A stretch of DNA of 64,000 bases, from positions 1 to 64,000 of the forward strand of contig CAXXIB010000003.1 of the NCBI GenBank assembly GCA_963675925.2, in the 5' to 3' direction. Both the position numbers and the translations under genes were made by a program. The stretch is from CAXXOK01 sp963675925. Its GTDB lineage: Bacteria > Bacillota > Clostridia > Christensenellales > Aristaeellaceae. This document shows, piece by piece, positions 15,989-24,821 of the stretch; within the stretch, counting starts at the first letter, position 1, and the number at the start of each line of letters is the position of its first letter. The notes beneath the pieces were generated by a model. That model ran no database searches and was not told the origin of the DNA. It saw only the letters and a program-made list of their open reading frames with translations.

Positions 15989-17205
15989 AACTGCAAAGCC
16001 TCCTTGATGGTTTCTGCAATGGCTTGAATGCTCTCGTTGGCTTCGATTTCAAACTCACAAAATTCCCGGTATAGGGGCAGGCGTGCGGCATACAATGCTT
16101 CCACGCCGTATTGTTTGGATAGCGGTCTGCCTTTGCTGCTTAAGCTTTGCACATCGCGGTGGAGAAACACGCATACACTGTTCTGGCGAATCAGCGGCAG
16201 GTTATCCGGGATTGTTACAATGCCGCCGCCGGTCGCAATCACCTTGCCGCTTTGTTTAGCAAGCTCAGCCAGCGCGGCGGTTTCCAGCGCTCGAAAGGCA
16301 GCCTCGCCGCGCGTTTCGATAATTTGTGGAATCGGCTTTCCTGTGCTCTGCTCAATCCACGTATCCGTATCCAAAAACGCTCGGTTTGTCAGCTTGGCAA
16401 GCGCTTTGCCGACGGTGGATTTTCCGCAGGAGGGCATACCGATCAGTACAATGTTCATCGTTTGTCTTGCGATGCTCTGGGTGATCTCGCCGATCAGCGC
16501 GTCATCAATCGCCTGGCGTGTAAACAGCGCGGCGGCATACTTGGCTTGCGCCACCAGCATGGTCAGACCGTTGCGATGGGGAAGACCCTTAGCCTCAGCG
16601 GCCAATAAAAGTGCTGTTTTCGCCGGGTTATAGATGATGTCGATCACGGCCTGGCAAGCCGGGAAAGCATCAAGCGAGACCGGAGAAACGCCGGTATTGG
16701 GGTACATGCCAACCGGTGTGGTGTTAACCAGCAGAGCGGCATCGGCATGCAAATGCAGGTTTTGGTAGTTGTTTTCCCCTGTGCGGGAGATAACGATGAT
16801 TTCGCCGGCACCTCGGTCTTCCAGCACAGCTTGCACTGTGAGCGCAGACCCGCCACTGCCTAAAATTACGGCTTTTTTTTCGGCAGGATCGAAGCCTGTT
16901 TCATCTAAAAGCGCGGCAAAGCCGAAATAATCGGTGTTATCACCATATAGCGTGCCGTTCGCTCGTTTCAGGATGGTGTTTACGCTGCCGATGCGCTTGG
17001 CGCGGTCAGAAAGCTCTGCGCAGAAAGGAATTACGGTCTTTTTATAGGGGATGGTTACGTTGATTCCATCAAAATCCCGCGCGTCCATAAAGGCGTTCAC
17101 ATCGTCCGGCTTAACTTCAAACAGCCGGTATGCATAGCGGCCAAGACGGGCGTGGATTTGTGGTGAAAAGCTATGCTTCAGCGTTTCGCCCAGCAGACCG
17201 TACAT
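15985..17205 (-). CDS. Shikimate dehydrogenase - shikimate kinase fusion
   Basis: A 406-aa two-domain enzyme. Residues about 1-245 are shikimate dehydrogenase (AroE): SFSPQIH at the substrate site, NVTIPYK with the catalytic Lys, NTDYFG and a GSGGSAL NADP loop. Residues about 248-406 are shikimate kinase (AroK): Walker A GMPSCGKST, the DTDTWIE acidic motif and ATGGGIV. It would carry out two consecutive steps, dehydroshikimate to shikimate to shikimate-3-phosphate. I see no frameshift or internal start, so this looks like a true fusion. The start lies just after the pheA stop. Confidence 0.93.
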   Translation of the reverse strand: MYGLLGETLKHSFSPQIHARLGRYAYRLFEVKPDDVNAFMDARDFDGINVTIPYKKTVIPFCAELSDRAKRIGSVNTILKRANGTLYGDNTDYFGFAALLDETGFDPAEKKAVILGSGGSALTVQAVLEDRGAGEIIVISRTGENNYQNLHLHADAALLVNTTPVGMYPNTGVSPVSLDAFPACQAVIDIIYNPAKTALLLAAEAKGLPHRNGLTMLVAQAKYAAALFTRQAIDDALIGEITQSIARQTMNIVLIGMPSCGKSTVGKALAKLTNRAFLDTDTWIEQSTGKPIPQIIETRGEAAFRALETAALAELAKQSGKVIATGGGIVTIPDNLPLIRQNSVCVFLHRDVQSLSSKGRPLSKQYGVEALYAARLPLYREFCEFEIEANESIQAIAETIKEALQL

Positions 17206-17207
17206 GC

Positions 17208-18351
17208 TCAGATCACTTCCAGATAACTGCCGAGGTATTCAAATTGCTCGCAGGTCAAATCCAGCGAGTTGATCATCTCCAAAAATTCCTCGGAATAGAT
17301 GGGCGTATCCAAATCGAAATACAGCCATAAACTCAAAGTCGCGATCCGGGATGGGACGGCTTTCCAGCTTATTGATGTTGATGCCCAGTGCATTGAACAG
17401 CGATAAAAATGCGGTACAGTGAGCCGGGTTTGTGCGATACGACAAGCTTCACGCTGGATTTATCCGACCCGGGATAGATTTCCATTTTCTTGGAGATAGT
17501 GATAAAGCGTGTGAAGTTACTGCCGGTATCCTGCACGGATTCCTTCAGGCAATCCAGCCCATACAGCGCAGCGCAGGGGCGCGAGGACAGGGCCGCTACA
17601 TCATTGCGGTCGGACTCGGCTACCTTTTGGGCGGCCATGGCGGTGTTGGCAACGGCGGTGACTTTTACGTTGTTTAGCGTTTTCAGCAGCCCGGAGCTCT
17701 GGTAATGGCCTGCTCATGGGAGAAGATTTCCTTGATATCTTCCATCTTAGTGCCCGGTTTGGCCAGCAGGTTATGGTTCACCTTCAGGCGTGTAGAGCGT
17801 ACAACATAAAAGTGATAATGCATCATCAGATCATAGATCAGGTTGATGGAACCGGCTGTGGAGTTTTCAATGGGAAGTACGCCATAGCGGCACAGGCCGG
17901 AATCCACGGCGGCAAATACGCTTTCCCAGGTGGAACAGTACATAATGTTAGGCATAGCAAACAGCTTTTCGCAGGCCAACTGGCTGTACGCACCTTCGAT
18001 GCCCTGGCAGGCGACCGGCGGGTTTTTGGGAAAGCTCTTGTCGGTATTGTCAATCGCATCCCGGATGGTCTCCACAAGAGGAGAAACGGGTCGTAGGGTC
18101 TGCTCCTGATAGTTGCGGGACAGATCAAACAGCTGGTGATACAGCGCTGAGGCGTAAGATTTCAGCTCCTGGGGCGTCTGCTCCAGAATGCTTGCAATTT
18201 TGTGCCGTTCACGCGCCGAATCAAAGATCGGAATTTTGTTCTCGTGCTTGTAGCGGGCAATATCGGCGGATGTCTGCATCCTATCGATAAAGGAATGAAT
18301 CAGCCTGTCGTCCGCCTTGTCGATTTTCTCCCGGAAATCTTTCATGTCCAT
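17208..18351 (-). pseudogene. pheA: Chorismate mutase-prephenate dehydratase, frameshifted
   Basis: Bifunctional P-protein gene, chorismate to phenylpyruvate. The N-terminal chorismate mutase (starts MDMKDFREKIDKADDRL) and most of the dehydratase (GIEGAYSQLA, LPIENSTAGS) are intact. Three frame changes follow. Near 17701 a base seems lost from a G run after SHEQA. At 17405-17409 an A run is one base too long. Near 17320-17327 one more base is extra. Rejoined, the pieces give the dehydratase end (NFTRFITISK) and a full ACT domain (ESRPIPDRDFEF, then YFDLDTPIYSEEF). Start ATG 18351 with AGGAG. Either a recent pseudogene or local sequence error; no other gene in the window is broken. Confidence 0.85.
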
Positions 18352-18361
18352 GCTTATTCTC

Positions 18362-19438
18362 CTAACGCTCTGGATTGCCCAGTAGTATATCGCAAACCGC
18401 GATCGCAGCAGCGGCTTCCACCACCGGTACGGCACGGGGGACGATGCACGGGTCGTGTCTGCCTTCGATGGTCAGTTTCACGTTTTCACGCTTGGACAGG
18501 CTTACGCTGTCCTGCTCCATGCCGATGGATGAGGTCGGCTTAAACGCCGCTTTGAACAGCAGCGGCATGCCGGTGGTGATGCCGCCTAGAATACCGCCAT
18601 GGTTGTTGGTTTTGGTGTGCACGTCATCGCCGTCCATCACATACGGGTCGTTGTTTTGGGACCCCCGCAGGCGTGAGCCGTCAAACCCGCTGCCAAAGGA
18701 CAAGCCCTTTACGGCGGGAATACCGAACACCATTTGGGCGATGCGGTTTTCAATCCCGTCAAACATCGGGCTGCCATACCCGGCGGGAAGGCCCGTGACG
18801 GCGCATTCGATCACACCGCCAACCGAATCTTCCTCCGCTTTGGCGGCTTCAATGGTCTTAAGCATAGCCTCCCATGCTTTGGGACTCAGTACATGCGGGG
18901 TGTCAGCGGTAAAACCGCTGAAATCGGGATGGACGGGATCAAACGCAGCATCATCCACGTTACCGATGGACAGGATATGCGCGCCGACTGCAATGCCGCG
19001 GCTTTGAAGCAACTGCAGGCAGATGCCGCCTGCGATGCACAGCGGCGCGGTTAGCCTGCCGGAAAACTGCCCGCTGCCGGCGATATCATTCTGGCCTTGG
19101 AATTTCATAAACGCGGCAAAGTCGGCTTGCGAGGGGCGGGGTACATCGCGCAGTGCGCTGTAATCAAAGGAGCGCGTATCGGTATTGCGGATGATGGCCG
19201 TAAGCGGCGCGCCGCAGGTTTTGCCGTCGGCCAGGCCTGCGATAAACTCGGGCTGATCGGCTTCCTTGCGCGGCGTGGCGTAGCTGGCACCGCCGGGCGC
19301 ACGCCGGGTTAAAAAGCGCTGGAGTGCGTCCATATCAATCGTTACACCGGCGGGGAACCCGTCGATCACCACACCGATGGCCGGGCCGTGCGATTGCCCG
19401 AAAATGGTTACTTTCAGCGTTTCACCGTATGTGTTCAT
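18362..19438 (-). CDS. aroC: Chorismate synthase
   Basis: A 358-aa FMN-dependent enzyme forming chorismate from EPSP, the last common step of the shikimate pathway. Motifs: the start MNTYGETLKVTIFGQSHGPA with the catalytic His, RNTDTRSFDYS, and GMEQDSVSLSKRENV near the C-terminus. The length is normal. Its start overlaps the aroA stop by ATGA, and pheA follows 10 bases after its stop. Confidence 0.96.
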   Translation of the reverse strand: MNTYGETLKVTIFGQSHGPAIGVVIDGFPAGVTIDMDALQRFLTRRAPGGASYATPRKEADQPEFIAGLADGKTCGAPLTAIIRNTDTRSFDYSALRDVPRPSQADFAAFMKFQGQNDIAGSGQFSGRLTAPLCIAGGICLQLLQSRGIAVGAHILSIGNVDDAAFDPVHPDFSGFTADTPHVLSPKAWEAMLKTIEAAKAEEDSVGGVIECAVTGLPAGYGSPMFDGIENRIAQMVFGIPAVKGLSFGSGFDGSRLRGSQNNDPYVMDGDDVHTKTNNHGGILGGITTGMPLLFKAAFKPTSSIGMEQDSVSLSKRENVKLTIEGRHDPCIVPRAVPVVEAAAAIAVCDILLGNPER

Positions 19439-20709
19439 TCCTGTTCCTCCGTAACCACGCCGCCAAGTGCGCGTAAATCATCAAAGAAGCGGGGATAGGA
19501 TTTGTTCACAGCCTCGGCATGCGCGATCTCCACCGGGCCGCTGCACAGCGCGGATGCGACAGCAGCCATCATGGCAATGCGGTGATCGTTGTGCGAGTCC
19601 ACTTTGCCACCGTGCAGCTGCTGCACGCCTTGAATCAGCAGGGAATCATGCGTTTCGGTAATCTTAGCGCCAAAGGCGCGCAGCGTTTCGCTGGTTGTGC
19701 TCAGCCGGTCGCTTTCCTTAAGCCGCAGGCGTGCCGCGCTTAATATACGCGTTTCACCCTGGGCAGCCAGCGCGGCGATGGTAATCATCGGCACCAGATC
19801 CGGAATATCGCGTACGCCCATATCAATGCCCTTCAAAGTGCCGCCGCTTACGGTGACACTGGACGCATCGGCATGTACGTCTGCACCAAAGCGCTGCAAT
19901 ACATTCATAAAGGTTTTATCACCCTGCATGCTTTGCATAGAAAGGCCTGTAATGGTGACAGGTGTATCGGACACGGCGCCCAGTACCAGCCAGGGGGCAG
20001 CGTTGCTCCAGTCGCCCTCTACGGTCTGCGTGCCCGGCGAGCGATACTGCTGCCCGCTGCGTATGAAAAAGCTTCCGGCGCGATCTTCGATTTCGATACC
20101 GAAACTCTTAAGCACGTTCAGGGTCAAATCGACATACGGGCGGGACTCCAGCTTGCCTACGATGTCGATCTGACTATCGGTTTGCAAAAGAGGCAGGGCA
20201 AACAGCAAACCTGTAATATACTGCGAGGATACATTGCCCATAATTCTATACGTGCCGCCTGTCAGCTCGCCTGAAGTTATGAGCGGAGACACACCCTGTG
20301 CCGATAGCTTGCACTGGTGGGCGATCAGTTCTTCATATAAGGGGGATAGGGGGCGCAGCGGCAGCCTGCCATGCATGGTAAACGCTGCGTTTGCACCCAG
20401 TGCACAGGCAATAGGCAGCATAAACCGCAGCGTTGAACCGCTCTCTCCGCAGGGAAGCGTTCGCAAACTTGCATCAACTGGACGTGCTATGGGGATGACG
20501 GTGAACGCACTATCGGTATAGCGGATGGATGCACCAAGCGCTTCCAAGCACTGTACCGTTGCGCGGATATCGTCGTTTTGATCACTGCATAGGATACGCG
20601 TTTGCTGATCGGCAAGCGCAGCGGCAATCAACATGCGGTGTGCGTGCGATTTGGAGGACACGGCTTTCACGGTACCGCCGCGTGGCGGGCTTTGGATGCT
20701 TACTTTCAT
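19435..20709 (-). CDS. aroA: EPSP synthase (3-phosphoshikimate 1-carboxyvinyltransferase)
   Basis: A 424-aa enzyme joining shikimate-3-phosphate and PEP. Motifs: SKSHAHRMLIAAALA with the phosphate-binding Lys, CGESGSTLRFMLP in the PEP site, a DLVPMITIAALAA segment with the catalytic Asp, and RLKESDRL. I chose ATG 20709 (GAGGG 7 nt upstream); the longer frame to 20760 runs into aroB. The Gly in CGESGSTLR is the wild-type-like residue next to the PEP pocket. Confidence 0.95.
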   Translation of the reverse strand: MKVSIQSPPRGGTVKAVSSKSHAHRMLIAAALADQQTRILCSDQNDDIRATVQCLEALGASIRYTDSAFTVIPIARPVDASLRTLPCGESGSTLRFMLPIACALGANAAFTMHGRLPLRPLSPLYEELIAHQCKLSAQGVSPLITSGELTGGTYRIMGNVSSQYITGLLFALPLLQTDSQIDIVGKLESRPYVDLTLNVLKSFGIEIEDRAGSFFIRSGQQYRSPGTQTVEGDWSNAAPWLVLGAVSDTPVTITGLSMQSMQGDKTFMNVLQRFGADVHADASSVTVSGGTLKGIDMGVRDIPDLVPMITIAALAAQGETRILSAARLRLKESDRLSTTSETLRAFGAKITETHDSLLIQGVQQLHGGKVDSHNDHRIAMMAAVASALCSGPVEIAHAEAVNKSYPRFFDDLRALGGVVTEEQE

Positions 20710-20719
20710 ACAGTTACCC

Positions 20720-21781
20720 TCAATGGTCCGTGGAGAGTCCGAGGCTGACAAGTGACTCAAAATCGTTCATGGGGATATCTTTGAGAATACAACGGCCGAA
20801 ATCTTCAATCCATACCCAGGTGATGGTATCGGTCTGACGCTTTTTATCCATGCGCGCGGTTTCGGCAATCTGTTTGGCGGTGAATTCGGTTTCGGTCGGC
20901 AGTCCGTGAAACCGGAATAGGCGGATGACATCGCTGGCGACAGCCTGGCTGCATATGCCTTGTGCTGCGCAAATGCGGGCTGTCATGCTGGTTCCAATGG
21001 CAACGCTCTGCCCGTGGGAGAGGGTATAGCGGCTTAGCGTTTCCACCGCATGGCCAATGGTATGGCCAAGGTTTAGCAGCTTTCGTGTGCCTGCTTCCCG
21101 TTCGTCGGCCTGCACCACATCACGCTTGATTTGCACATTCAGCTTCACGATTTGCGCAAGATTCTCTCGGATGGGTGAGTCAAGCAAGGCTTTCAGCTCT
21201 CCGCCGGAAAGCACCGCGTGCTTGATAACCTCGCCCATACCGCTGGCAAACACGGCTGGTTCCAGCGTGTCGAACAAACGGTAATCGCATAGCACCAGGC
21301 TGGGCTGATAGAACGCACCGGCCAGGTTCTTGCCTGCCTGCAAATCAATACCCGTTTTGCCGCCGACGGAGGAATCCACCGCGGATAAAAGTGTGGTGGG
21401 CATTTGCACGACCCGGATACCCCGCATATAGGTTGCGGCTGCAAAGCCGGCTAAATCGCCGACAACGCCGCCGCCAAGGGCCACAATGGTATCAGCGCGG
21501 CTCATGCCGTGGCTGGCCAGAAAGTTTAAAAGCCTGATATAGGTACCTGAATTTTTAGAGGCTTCGCCGCTTGGAAACACAAAGGAATGCACCGTGTTTC
21601 CGTTTATGGTCAGCTGCCTTTTGAGCGTATCACCATAGAGCGCATAGACGGTATTGTCGGACACGATGGTCACCGGGCCGCTTTTCACAACGGGAGACAG
21701 GATGGAAGCGGCTGATTGCAGCAGACCGTCGCCGATCAAAACGTCGTAAGCTGTGGACGCCCGTACGGTTACGGTTTCCAT
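20720..21781 (-). CDS. aroB: 3-dehydroquinate synthase
   Basis: A 353-aa NAD- and metal-dependent enzyme converting DAHP to 3-dehydroquinate. Motifs: FPSGEASK, ALGGGVVGDLAGFAAATYMRG, PTTLLSAVDSSVGGKTGID, GMGEVIKHA and LLNLGHTIGHAVE with zinc ligands. The ATG at 21781 shares one base with the tyrA stop (TGATG), so translation is coupled; an in-frame TTG sits one codon earlier. Confidence 0.96.
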   Translation of the reverse strand: METVTVRASTAYDVLIGDGLLQSAASILSPVVKSGPVTIVSDNTVYALYGDTLKRQLTINGNTVHSFVFPSGEASKNSGTYIRLLNFLASHGMSRADTIVALGGGVVGDLAGFAAATYMRGIRVVQMPTTLLSAVDSSVGGKTGIDLQAGKNLAGAFYQPSLVLCDYRLFDTLEPAVFASGMGEVIKHAVLSGGELKALLDSPIRENLAQIVKLNVQIKRDVVQADEREAGTRKLLNLGHTIGHAVETLSRYTLSHGQSVAIGTSMTARICAAQGICSQAVASDVIRLFRFHGLPTETEFTAKQIAETARMDKKRQTDTITWVWIEDFGRCILKDIPMNDFESLVSLGLSTDH

Positions 21782-22635
21782 CAACCGTCCACCTCCTCTT
21801 TGATTCTTACGCCTTCGGATAACAGGGCAAGCATCGCGTCGGTATCGTTATCGACCAACGCTTGCTTGTATTTTGTCAGGGAATTGATGAATATATCGAG
21901 TTCTTCCACCAGCATATCGCGGTTTAAGAAAAACAACTCCATCCACATAGACGGATCCAGCCAGGCGACCCTGGTCAGGTCGCGGTAGCTGCCGGCGGAA
22001 AACCCGTCGTGAGCGCGTGCGGTGGGGCTTTTGATATACGCGTTGGACACGATATGCGCCAGCTGCGAGGTGAAAGCAATCATCTTATCGTGCATAGCCG
22101 GGGTGGTTACGGTCAGGCGGCCAAAACCAACAGGCTTTAGCGCGGTTTCCATATGGTCAAACAGGCGGATGTCGTCGGTCACTTCCGGGACAAGCACCAT
22201 CGAGGCATCGTCGAACAAATCGGCCGAGCTGCTTTTAAACCCGGAGGTATGTTTACCCGCCATGGGGTGGCCACCCACAAAGGTAAATCCGTGTTTGTGT
22301 GCAATTGCAAAGCATTGCTCGCACACTGCGCGTTTAACACCGCAGCAATCAAACACGATCGTTGTACTGTTGATGTACGGGGCAATGCTTTCCAGGTAGG
22401 CGATCGCGCCGGCCGGGTATACTGCAATGAGAATCGCATCGCATTGCGCAATGGTTTCTTCATTGAGTTCGCCGTCGATGGCGCCATGCAGCTGTGCAGT
22501 ATCCTGAACGGATTTGTTATGGTCATACCCATACACGGCATTCACCTGCGCCCGTTTATAGGCTTTGGCCAGCGAGCCGCCGATCAGCCCCAGGCCTGCA
22601 ATGCCAATGGTCAGGTCGCTATGCTTGGGTGCCAC
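21781..22635 (-). CDS. tyrA: Prephenate dehydrogenase
   Basis: A 284-aa NAD-dependent enzyme making 4-hydroxyphenylpyruvate for tyrosine. The Rossmann motif GIAGLGLIGGSLAKA is at the start, followed by FVGGHPMAGKHTSGF with the catalytic His and a helical C-terminal domain with SAGSYRDLTR. There is no C-terminal ACT domain, so feedback control may act elsewhere. GTG start with GAGGTG upstream; it overlaps the end of the DAHP synthase gene by 17 bases. Confidence 0.94.
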   Translation of the reverse strand: MAPKHSDLTIGIAGLGLIGGSLAKAYKRAQVNAVYGYDHNKSVQDTAQLHGAIDGELNEETIAQCDAILIAVYPAGAIAYLESIAPYINSTTIVFDCCGVKRAVCEQCFAIAHKHGFTFVGGHPMAGKHTSGFKSSSADLFDDASMVLVPEVTDDIRLFDHMETALKPVGFGRLTVTTPAMHDKMIAFTSQLAHIVSNAYIKSPTARAHDGFSAGSYRDLTRVAWLDPSMWMELFFLNRDMLVEELDIFINSLTKYKQALVDNDTDAMLALLSEGVRIKEEVDG

Positions 22636-23635
22636 TTTGCAGCACCTCGCGAATCTTCATCATCTGCTGCGCAATTTCGCTGAATTCCGCAGGGGTCACG
22701 GACTGGGGTCCATCAGACATGGCATTTTGCGGGTCGTTATGTACTTCAATCATCACCGCGTCCGCCCCGGCGGCCACAGCGGCCATTGCCATGGGCCTGA
22801 CCAGCTTGGCAATCCCGGTGGCATGGCTGGGGTCAATGACCACCGGCAAGTGAGTCAGATCCTTGAGCATCGGGACAGCCGATAGATCAAGCGTGTTGCG
22901 GGTATAGGTTTCAAAGGTACGGATGCCGCGCTCACACAGCATAATGTTGGGGTTGCCTTCGCTCATAATATATTCGGCACTCATCAACAGCTCCTTGAGC
23001 GTGTTGGCAAGGCCCCGCTTTAATAGAATTGGTTTCTTTGTCTTGCCGAGTTCCTTCAGCAATTCAAAATTCTGCATATTCCGTGCGCCGACCTGAATCA
23101 CATCCACGTCTTCAAACAGCGGAATATGATTGGCATTCATGATCTCGGTTACGATCGGCATACCGGTCAGCTTGCGTGCTTCAAACAGCAATTCAAGCCC
23201 CTCGGCTTTCAGCCCCTGAAAATCATAGGGGGAGGTTCTGGGCTTGAATGCACCACCGCGCAGCAGCCCTGCGCCGGAGGCTTTAATGCTCTGGGCAATG
23301 CCGATTATTTGTTCTTTGTTTTCCACCGAACACGGGCCAGCAATGATCTGGAAATGGCCACCGCCGATTTTCAGATTGCCGATTTCCACCACCGAGGGGT
23401 CCGGATGGAATTTGCGGTTTGCGCTTTTGAAAGGTTCGGTAATCCGCATCACTGATTCGATGATGTCCAGACTTCTGAGCAAATCAATATCAATGGATGT
23501 GGTATCGCCAATCAAGCCCAATATCGTGTGATATTCGCCCTGAGAGACATGCACATCCAAATTGCGGCTGCGGAACCATTCGATGAGGTTGTCGATTTTT
23601 TCCTGGGGGACACCTGTTTTCAACACTGCTACCAT
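22619..23635 (-). CDS. aroF: 3-deoxy-7-phosphoheptulonate synthase (type I-beta)
   Basis: A 338-aa DAHP synthase, the entry step of the pathway (PEP plus erythrose-4-phosphate). Residues 1-75 are the ferredoxin-like regulatory domain, typically a site of Tyr/Phe feedback. The barrel follows with IAGPCSVEN, LRGGAFKPRTSPYDFQG, ILLKRG and VVIDPSHATG. I chose ATG 23635 with AGGTG 7 nt upstream; the longer frame to 23668 reaches into the leader. First gene of the operon. Confidence 0.95.
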   Translation of the reverse strand: MVAVLKTGVPQEKIDNLIEWFRSRNLDVHVSQGEYHTILGLIGDTTSIDIDLLRSLDIIESVMRITEPFKSANRKFHPDPSVVEIGNLKIGGGHFQIIAGPCSVENKEQIIGIAQSIKASGAGLLRGGAFKPRTSPYDFQGLKAEGLELLFEARKLTGMPIVTEIMNANHIPLFEDVDVIQVGARNMQNFELLKELGKTKKPILLKRGLANTLKELLMSAEYIMSEGNPNIMLCERGIRTFETYTRNTLDLSAVPMLKDLTHLPVVIDPSHATGIAKLVRPMAMAAVAAGADAVMIEVHNDPQNAMSDGPQSVTPAEFSEIAQQMMKIREVLQSGTQA

Positions 23636-23639
23636 ACTA

Positions 23640-23813
23640 CTGCACCTACTTTGTAATAATGAGGGCATGCAAGGCTTGCCTCACATGTCCCAAGACTCCC
23701 GACGGAGTGTGTGTGCCTGCCGGATTCAGGCGGGAGTTGCGTCGTCCGGATACCGTACTACTGCGATGGGTTACTGGATTGTACCGGGTCATGCTTTGGA
23801 TACAATCTCTTAC
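23640..23813 (-). promoter_or_regulatory. Structured leader of the aro operon
   Basis: About 170 bases lie between the likely transcription start and aroF. An outer stem pairs 23695-23701 with 23731-23737 (ACTCCCG/CGGGAGT), with an inner CCTG/CAGG hairpin at 23716-23730. A second hairpin lies at 23661-23682 close to the ribosome site. I do not see the T-box consensus or a run of Phe, Tyr or Trp codons. An attenuator or riboswitch-like control is possible but unidentified. A 71-codon minus-strand frame crosses the region but lacks a convincing start. Confidence 0.4.
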
Positions 23814-23820
23814 CCTTAAA

Positions 23821-23848
23821 TTTATCATAGGTAGAGAACCTGTGTCAA
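23821..23848 (-). promoter_or_regulatory. Promoter of the aro operon
   Basis: Minus strand: a perfect TTGACA -35 box (23843-23848) and GATAAA -10 box (23821-23826), 16 bp apart. It is the only convincing promoter between aroF and the tetR gene. The gap from here to the terminator at 23973 shows nothing else I can name. Confidence 0.6.
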
Positions 23849-23965
23849 TACGCGCAGGCATTGCAGGAAACCGGCTTAGCGCTATTTAGGCGTATTTAGA
23901 TGCCAATGGCGTTGATTCTCCGGCTGAATGGCAGCTTTTTGAGCACGGGGGATACTCCGAGCGAC

Positions 23966-23998
23966 GCAAAAACACCGGCAGAACGATCTGCCGGTGCC
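23966..23998 (-). terminator. Terminator of the first tetR gene
   Basis: Minus strand: CACCGGCAG pairs with CTGCCGGTG around a 6-nt loop, followed by TTTTTG. It lies 37 bases after the tetR stop codon. Confidence 0.8.
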
Positions 23999-24033
23999 TA
24001 AAGGTTCATTTGGTTTTGGGTTTGGCCTGAGAA

Positions 24034-24612
24034 TTATTGATAGTATAAGTCCAGCACTTTATCCATCATCACCTGCATTCGCAAGGTCAGGTCGTGTTTG
24101 CCTTCGCGCAGGCACCAGTCATTCACAATGCCGCGGGCGATAATAAACAGGAATTCTTCCAGTTCGTTGGTTCGCATTTGGACGCTTAGTATACCTTCGT
24201 CAATTTGCTGCTGCAAAATGATGGACAGCAGCGTGTGCATATAGCGGCGCTGGTCGATAAAGGCTTTATTGTCGCTGTTGAAGAACAAATGCTTAGCAAA
24301 GTCCAACCCACGGCTGGATACATAGTGACCATAGTGCCAGAAATAACGGCTGAGCTGCTCTTTTCCTGACAGCTTATAGATATCCGGTACAACAACATCC
24401 GCAAAATAACGATCGGCGGATTCAAAGATAGAATATAATATATCATCCTTAGATTTAAAATAATTATAAAAAGAGCCGACTGATACTTTCGCTTTTTTAC
24501 AGATGCCTTCAATCGTAGTCTGCTTCACGCCGTTGGTTTGCATCAGCAAAATAGCGGCGTCATAGATTCGGTTTTTAGTTTGTTGCGCTTGATAATCGCG
24601 TGAGGTCATCAT
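24034..24612 (-). CDS. TetR family transcriptional regulator
   Basis: A 192-aa repressor-type regulator. The N-terminal helix-turn-helix is clear (TTIEGICKKAKVSVGSFYNYFKSKDDIL, quoted here in two parts: TTIEGICKKAKVSVGS and FYNYFKSKDDIL). The C-terminal ligand domain has no specific signature. Start ATG with AAGGAG upstream. It is divergent from a second TetR gene and clearly paralogous to it (shared YFKSKDDILY, LFIIARGI). One or both probably control the FAD/Fe-S and TRAP clusters nearby. Confidence 0.9.
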   Translation of the reverse strand: MMTSRDYQAQQTKNRIYDAAILLMQTNGVKQTTIEGICKKAKVSVGSFYNYFKSKDDILYSIFESADRYFADVVVPDIYKLSGKEQLSRYFWHYGHYVSSRGLDFAKHLFFNSDNKAFIDQRRYMHTLLSIILQQQIDEGILSVQMRTNELEEFLFIIARGIVNDWCLREGKHDLTLRMQVMMDKVLDLYYQ

Positions 24613-24821
24613 GGACAGGATCTCCTTCTAACGAGGCGAATTATTCTTCCTATTCTATCATACCCAGATTACAGAATAAGTCAATATGCGGATGCGCTGT
24701 AAGCCTATTGCCTATTGGCTTTCATGACAGCATGGTGAATGAACTCAATGAAATTTGTTGCCAATTCGAGGTATTTTTGCTACTATGCTAAGGGTTAGAA
24801 ATAAATAATAAGGTGATTGTA
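24613..24821. promoter_or_regulatory. Divergent tetR-tetR intergenic region
   Basis: AT-rich gap of about 210 bases between two divergent TetR genes. It holds repeated AATGAA half-sites around 24738-24752, similar to those near 30100 in the TRAP promoter region. No perfect palindrome is seen. It probably carries both promoters and an autoregulatory site. Confidence 0.35.

Noticed and set aside
23640..23830. T-box riboswitch in the aroF leader
   Set aside because: The conserved T-box core near the terminator arm (GGTGGAACCGCG-like) is not present on the minus strand.
23646..23861. 71-codon ORF as an attenuator leader peptide
   Set aside because: No ribosome site at its start and no cluster of Phe, Tyr or Trp codons. 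It starts upstream of the likely transcription start.
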